Shown: positions 56,763-64,000 of the stretch, piece after piece
Numbering within the stretch: the first letter of the stretch is position 1
How the letters are laid out: each line of letters starts with the position of its first letter
Source: Pristionchus mayeri
Lineage: Eukaryota > Nematoda > Chromadorea > Rhabditida > Neodiplogasteridae
NCBI GenBank assembly: GCA_036245805.1
Contig: BTRK01000005.1
Span: 42,395,216-42,459,215 of the forward strand
Length of the DNA stretch: 64,000 nt
Reading direction: 5' to 3'
Notes under the pieces: generated by a model
Told to the model about the DNA's origin: nothing
The model's database searches: none
The model's input: only the letters and a program-made list of their open reading frames with translations
Made by a program: the position numbers and the translations under genes

Positions 56763-59527
56763 GGATGCTGCTATACAGTTGCGGCCAAAACTTGCATTTT
56801 CCTATCGCTTCTCCGAAACATTTATCAAGTGCGTTTACGACTGTGGAAAAATGTGATTTATACGTGGTTTCCTTGCTCTCTGGAAGCCGGGAAGTCAAGG
56901 CGCTGACAGTTATCCCATCCACCTCAGTGGAAGGATCTGGACTTCCACCGTACTACTCCTCATATTGAGCGTAAGTTACTATATGTTTAGTTAGTTCGAA
57001 CATCACCATTACTTCCCTCTCGTTATCTTGATCGCTTCCGCTTGGACTACTATCATTAGTCACTAGAGTGCGGATTCCGTGTGATCGTCTATTATTCTTA
57101 TGCACTTTCGAGCGGTAGAGTAAGAAATGATGAACAAACATTGCACCTTCAGCAAGCGAACTTCACCTTCGGAATGTGCTTCACCGAACAAAAAATTCCG
57201 TCAACCAATGCTCGGAGAGCAATCGTCAAAGCGTCTGAGACTGTTGCAGATATGGATACTTGCAAGGCCAATTGCTGGAATACTGCAAGGAGAGTGCCTT
57301 ACTGATGCCGTGTAAAAAGTAGAATAGAAGAGGACTTATTTGAATTCCCGAACTTTCATATCTCTGCTCACTCAAAAATTTTTAAAAAAAGTTTTGAATT
57401 AACGCCTTGCAGAGCACTTGTCTCGCCTATTCATACAAAAACGCGAAATGTGCTATCCTCGGAGATGAAAGACCATCAGAGAAGTGCACTGTGCCAGACA
57501 AGGAAGAAACGATCGGAATTAAGTCGGCATGTCAAGGCTTGCATACAAATAACTTTATCATACAAGGACACTACGTGAAATGATTATTCGAATATGAAAA
57601 AAGCATTTTTTTGGACGAGCCACAGCTTGGCGAAGCAACGTCAACCAGTGCGCTAACGACGACTTCGGTTCCAGACTGTGAACCACAAATTAAATTATAT
57701 AAAAATATCTAAAAAAAATTGCAGATTACGAACGAATGAAGACTGAGACAAACCCGCAGAACAATTTCCATTGTGAAGATGCGACAAAGACCTGCTACTG
57801 CAATGGTAGAAATGATCTATACGTGCATATGAAAGATGGTTCCTACATGACTGGGACGAAAATTCAGTGATTCAGCAGGCCCAGGTATTGTTCTTGAGGT
57901 GGTATAATCACGAAAATACGCATTTACCTTTGGTGATTGTTACATGTAGTTATCTTAAAGAAGGAGTAAAGCCAAACGCGCGCCCGGTTGAAGTATGTTT
58001 CAATTGGAGGAGAACTCTCTTCCAGTCGCGTGCTCTTTCGCTCATTGCGTGAGCTTTCCCTGATTTGGCTCCCCGCCAACTACCGATAGCTCTGTTCGTA
58101 ATGGAGATATCAATGTGCAAATTTCGGAACTTCTTATCGTTGGGGAGATCTAGGCCGAGCATATGAAAGTTTAAACAATTGAATTTTCCTTTTCCTCATC
58201 ATGTAATGGAAAGTTGGTATCGTATTGGTTTGTTTGCGCTGACAAAAGTCAGAAAAAAGCAAAAGTGGGTTTTAAATTGCCTTTACAGTCGACAGAAAAA
58301 AGTAAGTACCTAGATCTTCTAGGATCTAAGGTATATAATTGAGTCTACTGAATGCTTATTAAACAAGGACAAGGTTGAACTTTTGCGGTGTCATAACCAT
58401 GGCCTAGCTTTGCACAACCATAAGGGATTCTGAAAATTTCACATTAACATCTATATTTTGAACCGAGTTATCATTAGTTGGGAGAGTGTCATTAGCGCTG
58501 ATAGCCCTTGATAGGTCAGGCTATTCACGGGAATTCAAATATCTCGAAGATTTGTCAAGAATCTTGGCGGGAATCGAACCAAATCATCCGATCACATGGC
58601 GGTTGCTTTACGACTGAGCTATCAACAGATAGTGTTCTACCCTCCTAGCTCGCGCTATGACCTACGCAGGGCTAGATCATGGTTATGAAATCGTCAAAAG
58701 TTTAACTTTGACACATTCTTTAAACAGATGCGATTATAGAGAACGTTCTGGCAGATTAGTGGGAATTTTAATAACTACACGTCATTGTTCTTAGCAGGGC
58801 TGGAGAAAACATCAGGTATGCTGCAGTTAATTTATTACTGTTTTAATTTATCTTTGCAGCACATTTAAAACTTATCCGAAAATTACTGAAATTCCCCTGA
58901 AAATTGCAACCCTAATGTGAACATTGAGTGAGGATTCCCTTTTCAGGTCATTTTGGCTTATTTTCGGGTGAGATACTAGCTATAGATCATGAGCACGAGC
59001 AGATATCAAGCGCATCTGTAGCGGATCCGAAAATCTCCCAAAATTGACTGAAAATTGAAACCCGCATATTGAGAACCATTGTGTCTAGGTCGGATGATTA
59101 CTGCTTCCGTATGATAAGCAATAAGAGTACGTTCCCCAGGATGTTAAACGTAGGATGATGCAAACTGCCTGATTGTTAGGGGGGGGGGTTTGATTATCAT
59201 CCTGGGGTGATCCTCTGAATTACTGCGATTTTTTTCTTGCAGATTGCAGTTTCAAAGGCCGAACATTCGACGATACTGCTATAACATATGTGTTCCCTAT
59301 AATAAACGGTCATTTCGCGTAAGTTTACTCTCCATTACAAAGATAAATTTGATGGGAAATATGTTTGCAGAAATAATAAGCCGGTGTGTCCCAACTCGTT
59401 CCAAGGTGCCAAACTAAAAAAGGAGAACCGTCTAGCCATGCATTTTCCAAGTCTACGAGTAGAGAATGACGGATGGAAATCGGATTACGGAGGGCCTTAC
59501 TATATCGACTGCATTATTTGCAAATAA
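56763..59527 (+). CDS. PAN/apple-like domain secreted protein, start uncertain
   Basis: Phase-consistent exons are 57153-57293, 57413-57536, 57725-57805, 59243-59318 and 59371-59527 (stop TAA). The first two encode a PAN-like module: GMCFTEQKIP, DMDTCKANCWNT, STCLAYSYKNAKCAILGDE, with the CxxxC..C spacing of apple domains. Later exons add CEDATKTCYCN, CSFKGRTFDDTAITYVF and a C-terminal GGPYYIDCIICK. The donor after 57536 is GC rather than GT (CAAG|GC). Upstream, 56763-56955 carries open segments in more than one frame (KCVYDCGKM or TTVEKCDLYVV); a first exon or first PAN half is probable but I cannot choose. Such cysteine-rich proteins are usually extracellular. Intron 57806-59242 is filled with repeats. 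Confidence 0.65.
57955..58205. mobile_element. second copy of the GAGGAGTAAA MITE
   Basis: Diverged partner of 31851-32095, located in the large intron of the PAN-like gene. Its right end is eroded ('ttttccttttcctc'). Confidence 0.55.
58558..58628 (-). other. degenerate tRNA-like sequence
   Basis: On the minus strand, 'tagctcagtcg' matches the tRNA A box and 'ggttcgattcccgcc' the B box. The acceptor, anticodon and T stems do not pair properly, so it is not a functional tRNA. It is probably a tRNA pseudogene or a SINE head within the PAN-gene intron. Confidence 0.5.
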
Positions 59528-59772
59528 TTACATGCAAACTATTCCGATTTGCATAGTTCGAATGGAGAGATGCAGCAGCAAATATGTACATTTATCATAA
59601 ACATGCAAATCGTTCATGTAAACAGATTAATCATAAATTTGACCATACAGAAACCACACATGTTCACGATATAGCTCCTATTTAAAGCGAACATGAAACA
59701 TATTTGAAAATGATAAAAAACAATTCCAATAAGAGAACCATATTCACGGGTTGGTGCTTCACAGTGAGCCGT

Positions 59773-60276
59773 TCACTTCTCACAAGCCATGACCTTCATG
59801 AAGCGACAGAATCCATCCACCGATCTGAGGTAGCCATGGGCTCTGCAGTGGGTACATATAAACAAAATAAAAACAGAAAATCGTCTGAGGTCTTTTACAA
59901 AATCAATCACAGCATTCGAAAAGAAAATAAACTTCATCACCACTATGGGTCAGTCACTAATGTGTGGGCATTACACAGTATGGCACTAGGTCGGATGAGA
60001 ACTTTGGCGTCTTGCCTGCCTTTTTTCTGTCTTTGATATACCTTTGACATATCACTGGTCATGGAAAGCAACTATGAATGAGCAAACCTGCAGCATTCAT
60101 CGTGCTCCGCCTTGGTTCTCGGGCAGACTTCATTACATGGTGGAACGAAGTAAGAAGCTCAAAATGGTCATTTAAAACACTTTTCATTTACAAAAAATAA
60201 AGAGAATTGAGTAAATACCAGCATCAACTGCGATGACGGTGACAAAGAGAAGGAAGAAGAGGACCTTGATTGACAT
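59773..60276 (-). CDS. 65-aa secreted cysteine-rich peptide, three exons
   Basis: Exons 60219-60276, 60088-60157 and 59773-59842; all junctions keep frame and the total is 66 codons including TGA. ATG 60276 directly follows TTTTCAG, a probable trans-splice acceptor. Residues 1-19 form a signal peptide (MSIKVLFFLLFVTVIAVDA). The mature part has six cysteines in the order C-x3-C-x10-CC-x11-C-x8-C with a CCRAHGY motif. The pattern suggests a small disulphide-bonded extracellular peptide. I recall CCRAHGY-type patterns in nematode and insect secreted peptides but cannot name the family or the activity. It is convergent with the PAN-like gene, whose stop is only 246 bp away. Confidence 0.82.
59984..60052. 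repeat. half copy of the GGTCGGATGAGAACT MITE in intron 2 of the peptide gene
   Basis: 'cactaggtcggatgagaact' followed by 'ggcgtcttgcctgcc' resembles the left half of 52678-52763. No mirrored right arm is present. Confidence 0.55.
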
Positions 60277-60582
60277 CTGAAAACAATGAATGGAGGTGAA
60301 ATCACCCGAAATTCAGACGAGATCAGTGGATGATGAGCAGCCGATGTCATTCGTTATTTTATACCCGCACATGGTAACCGATCTCTAGCCAGCTCAACTA
60401 ATCTACTTCTCGAATTCGAATAATATCTCTTGTTAGATAAGGTAAAGCATCGATCAGATGTAGAGAAATAGAGAGAGAAAGACATATTATTCAAATTGAT
60501 CGTAATGTTTGTCGTCTCGTTCAAACTGCATGTAAACAGATTTGGGTTCCCCGAAATCGCATTCTCTAACTGTCAGAGCGAT

Positions 60583-60662
60583 GGTCTGACTCTCTTCAGT
60601 TTGCACGCTCTCTCGCCGGTCACAGAGACGAGAGAGCGTGCAAACCGAAGAGAGTCAGACGA
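60583..60662. repeat. palindrome, CTCTCTTCAGTTTGCACGCTC family
   Basis: Arms 'ggtctgactctcttcagttt' and 'cgaagagagtcagac' with 'gcacgctctctcg' mirrored by 'cgagagagcgtgc'. Related to 50970-51050 and, more distantly, to text near 61065-61090. Confidence 0.8.
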
Positions 60663-60930
60663 TTTCTCAACTGTCAGAGCACCGAGAGTTAGACCAAAAC
60701 GGATGGTCTGATACCCGTCGACAACAATTTTCATCCGATTTCGACCAATGAAAGGTAATCCGTGGCCAACACACCGTTGTACCGACTAACTGGAATCGTG
60801 TTTGCCTTCATGCGCCTATATTGAATTATCACGTTCGTGTTACTGTGGTCAGTATGCGTATTGATCACATGTAGCATCTTCTACGAATTGTTGTCAATTA
60901 TCAGGAATGGTTACAAATTAGGGATGGCTT

Positions 60931-61043
60931 CTAGAGTTCGAGAAACTATACAACGCTCTCTTCATTCTACACACTCTCTAGACCGGTCGATCGGCGAGAG
61001 AGTGCGTAGAATGAAGAGAGCGTGGTATCGTTTCTCGAACTCT
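60931..61043. repeat. palindrome, 'tctagagttcgagaaac' arms
   Basis: 'ctagagttcgagaaactata' to the left is mirrored by 'tatcgtttctcgaactctaa' to the right. The inner arms 'cgctctcttcattctac' and 'gtagaatgaagagagcg' relate it to the family at 60583. Confidence 0.8.
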
Positions 61044-61385
61044 AATGGCTTCGCAAGGAATGACTCTCTTCATTATGCGTGCTCTCTCGCCGATCATACG
61101 GACACCAGAACACTTTGAATTAAGGCAGTAATTTCTAGGGTTCTCTTGTTGGAATTGTGTTGTATCATTTTCAGATATGTTTCATGTTCGCTATACATAG
61201 AAGCTATATGAGTGACTATCTGATAGTATTAAGTATGTGCCGTACAACGAAAAATAAAGTCTCAATTTGAAGCTTGTTCTATGGGTAACTTTTCATGTAG
61301 AGTTCGAAAATCTACCTTTGAAAGTCGTATCTCTGACCCCTCATTTCCTGTGTCGCGCTATACCTGGGTGGTCGGTTTTTGTAAC

Positions 61386-64000
61386 TTTTGAACGGCTCAT
61401 CCAAAATCCATAAATGTATAGTGATTCTGAAATATCTCGACGATATAAGCATTTTTACTGTTGGAAGTGAAGAGCTAACTCATCTGTGAAAAAAGTTTAG
61501 GCCATTTTAATTCTCAAAATTGGTGCCTTCACACCTTATCCTATGAATGCCCTATTTTGAACGTGTTCATTGGATTCCACGTGAAAAGTTACCCCTAGGT
61601 TCATCTTTTCGGTCCAAAAGAGCGGGATGCATGGGGCTTCCCATTTCGAGGGAAACGAAGTTATGTAAAATCTCAGTATAAATATGTACTTTTCAGGCAA
61701 ACCATAGTGATTTCAGATCACTATTGAACAAATATTTACATTTCAAGAATGCAGAAGTATGATTACGCTTGAAAATGCGGAGTTTCGCTCATTCTTAAAA
61801 ATCGATTTTTTCATCTTCGAAAAATCGCCATTTTGAACGTTGCTAACTTTAAAAATACAATTGAAATCTCGCAAGTTCAAAGTAATTCGTATAATCTGTG
61901 CCGACCTAAATGAGAAAAAGTTGTATAGAGGCTCCCACATAATGTGATTGTTGAAATATTATTGCAAGAAAATGTGATTTTTTAGCTTCCGTATAAGAAA
62001 TAAATTATCGGCTTGTTTAATCTGTCAGAAATGTGCGAGAAAAGTTGCGTAAAAAGTTGCGTAAAAAGTTCGCGAACTTCTGATTCTCTCCTGTTCGTGT
62101 ACTCTCTCTCTTTCTCTAACCAGGTCGTTGAAAAGTTCACGAACTTTTCGACGAACTATGTTCGAAAATCATACTTTTCTTTTGTTTTACTTATTTTTAT
62201 AAACTATTTTTGCTTTTAACTTATGACTTCTTATAATGGCAACCTTCCCTTAGCTGGAATAGCTTCAGAATACAGCGTAGTGAAAGTAAACAGGGTTGGA
62301 GTATTTTTTTCGAAAATGGGTCACCACTTTCCCCACCCTGTAATGTCAAGCTATTCCATCAGAGGGAAGGTTGTTCTTATAAGCAGTCATAAGTTGAAAG
62401 CAAAAATAATTGATAAAAATAAGTAAAACAAAAGAAAAGTACGAATTTCGAACATAGTTCGTCGAAAAGTTCGTGAACTTTTGATCGACCTGGTTAGAGA
62501 AAGAGAGAGAGCATGCGAAATGGAGAGAATCAGAAGTTCGCGAACTTTTTACGCAACTTTTTCTCGCACATTTCTGACAGATTAAACAGGCCGTATATTT
62601 CGAAAGCATTTTCATAAAATTTTGAGAAATTTTAACGTATTAATATTTTTGAACACGAGTTTTGTCGATTGGAATTGAGCAGAGTGGGTTTTGCGTTTTT
62701 TTACAAATTTCGATTTGCACATGATAACAATTTTGATATTTTTTGGATCGTTGAAATTTGAAATAACGAACACGTTTTCCAATCACATTATATGCCAATA
62801 TTGTTTTAGGTCTGAAATTAGTCGAATCCCCTCGAAAATACATATTGATTTTTCATAAATTATTTTTACGCACTCTCAAAACAGCGTTTCCATGCAATAA
62901 TATTTCAACAATCACAATGTATGGGAGCCTCTATACAACTTTTTCTCATTTAGGTCGGTACATATTATACGAATTACTTTGAACTTGCTTGATTTCAATT
63001 GTATTTTAAAAGTTAGTAACGTTCAAAATGGAGATTTTTCGAAGATGACAAAATCGATTTTTGAGAATGAAAAATTTTTGAGAAAAAAAAAGAACTCCGC
63101 ATTTTCAAGCGTGATCTTACTTCTGCATTCTCGAATGGTAAATATTTGTTCAATAGTGATCTGAAATCACTATGGTTTGCCTGAAAAATACATATTTCCC
63201 TCGAAGTGGGAAACCCCATGCATCCCGCTCTTTTGGACCGAAAAGATGAACCTAGGAGTAATTTTTCACGTGGAATCCAATGAACATGTTCAAAATAGGG
63301 CATTCATAGGATAAGGTGTGAAGGCACCAATTTTGGTGTCCTGGTGAGACGTAACTTTTTTCTCGGAACCATTCATCTAGGAAAATAAATGTTGTAACTG
63401 TATTTTTGGATCTTCTGACTCAGAATCAATCGGCTTGTAACCGCTAAGCGGGAACTCGCAACTCGGAATGAGAGGGTGGGAACTCGACAAGTGAGAAATT
63501 TTTTTTCAGAAACGTTCATCGCGGAACTTTTTCCTGGATTTTATCAAGTCTAATTTGGCTGTTTTCGCAGAGTTATTTTATTGCTAACTATAGAACAGTC
63601 ATTTGGAGGCCTATATTTTAAGGTTTCATTATTAGCGACCGCTCATTTCGATTAGCGTGTTTGGGAATGGTTTAGTGAAAAAAAAGTTCCGAGATGAACA
63701 GTTCCAAAATGAAAGTTCCGAGAAAAAAGTTCCGAAAGTTAAGTTCCAGGCAAAATGGTTCCCAGCGCGAAGTTTCCAATATGAATTGTTATGAAATTAA
63801 TGTTCTGAGAAAAAGGTGCCAGAACTCATGTTCCGGAAAAATAGTTACATCTCACCAGGACACCCCAATTTTGAGAATTCAAATGGCCTAAACTTTTTTC
63901 ACAGATGAGTTAGCTCTTCACTTCCATCAGTAAAAATGCTTATTTCGTCGAGATATTTCAGAATCACTATACATTTATGGATTTTGGATGAGCCGTTCAA
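61386..64000. repeat. very large inverted repeat reaching the window edge
   Basis: Left arm 61386 to about 62270 is mirrored by a right arm from about 62345 to at least 64000. Landmarks include 'gaacggctcatccaaaatcc' against its complement at 63980-63999, 'gttcatcttttcggtccaaa', 'cctctatacaactttttctc' and 'gttcgcgaacttctgattct'. The right arm carries two extra blocks, 62590-62880 and the 530-bp element at 63335. The centre (62270-62345) is unpaired. Repeated 'agttgcgtaaa' and 'cgaacttttcg' words lie near the centre. No gene is evident. Confidence 0.85.
63335..63864. mobile_element. 530-bp non-autonomous element, 8-bp duplication, GTTCC subterminal repeats
   Basis: Ends GGTGTCCTGGTGAGACGTAA inward from 63335 and GGTGTCCTGGTGAGATGTAA inward from 63864. 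CCAATTTT is duplicated at 63327-63334 and 63865-63872. The left arm of the enclosing inverted repeat (61525-61540) is the matching uninterrupted site. 63690-63845 contains about ten variants of 'aaagttcc(g/a)aga'. An 8-bp duplication suggests a hAT-type element. Confidence 0.9.

Noticed and set aside
58558..58628. tRNA gene on the minus strand
   Set aside because: A and B boxes are present, but the acceptor, anticodon and T stems do not pair; kept only as a tRNA-like relic.

Overview
The window is nematode nuclear DNA. Introns are short, with GTAAG-type donors and TTTCAG acceptors, and several start codons sit directly behind a TTTCAG or TCTCAG, as expected for spliced-leader trans-splicing. 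The gene content includes a serpentine chemoreceptor, a double C-type lectin, a PAN-domain protein and a small cysteine-rich secreted peptide. A Pristionchus-like (diplogastrid) worm is my guess; the species cannot be fixed from the sequence. Genes are multi-exon, so the exon models below were built by joining splice-consistent reading frames.

Layout. 1-5.4 kb: no convincing gene, some degenerate tandem repeats and a 245-bp palindrome. 5.45-22.95 kb: a degenerate tandem array of roughly 0.7-1.1 kb units, split by a ~10-kb DNA transposon (9364-19325). That transposon has ~490-bp terminal inverted repeats and a 5-bp target duplication. It carries (i) a decayed gene with a NADAR (YbiA-like) domain whose 3' part contains a 122-bp tandem array of mini-exons, and (ii) a ~945-codon gene with a hAT-like D-D-E arrangement that I infer to be its transposase. 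A mariner with a frameshifted transposase, a 346-bp element with an 8-bp duplication and a 630-bp palindrome are nested in it. 23.2-26.5 kb: a small divergent gene and psf-2, the GINS replication-complex subunit, intact in five exons. 26.5-47.5 kb: gene-poor and repeat-rich, with a 5'-truncated RTE-like LINE, a TIR-bounded 3.35-kb element, foldbacks, a segmental duplication, a ~65-bp repeat found 13 times, and unidentified exon-like segments. 47.7-60.3 kb: the host-gene cluster, in order a two-CTLD lectin (-), a 355-aa chemoreceptor (-), a PAN-like gene (+) and a 65-aa cysteine-rich peptide gene (-). 60.5-64 kb: palindromes and a very large inverted repeat that runs off the right edge.

The most novel item is the NADAR-carrying ~10-kb transposon. 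Its boundaries are supported by the TIRs, by the GTTGA duplication and by neighbouring array units that serve as empty-site comparisons. A second theme is two mariner-type elements that sit only 15-16 nt upstream of exons in two adjacent genes. One of those exons has a reading-frame conflict and the other has a weak acceptor.
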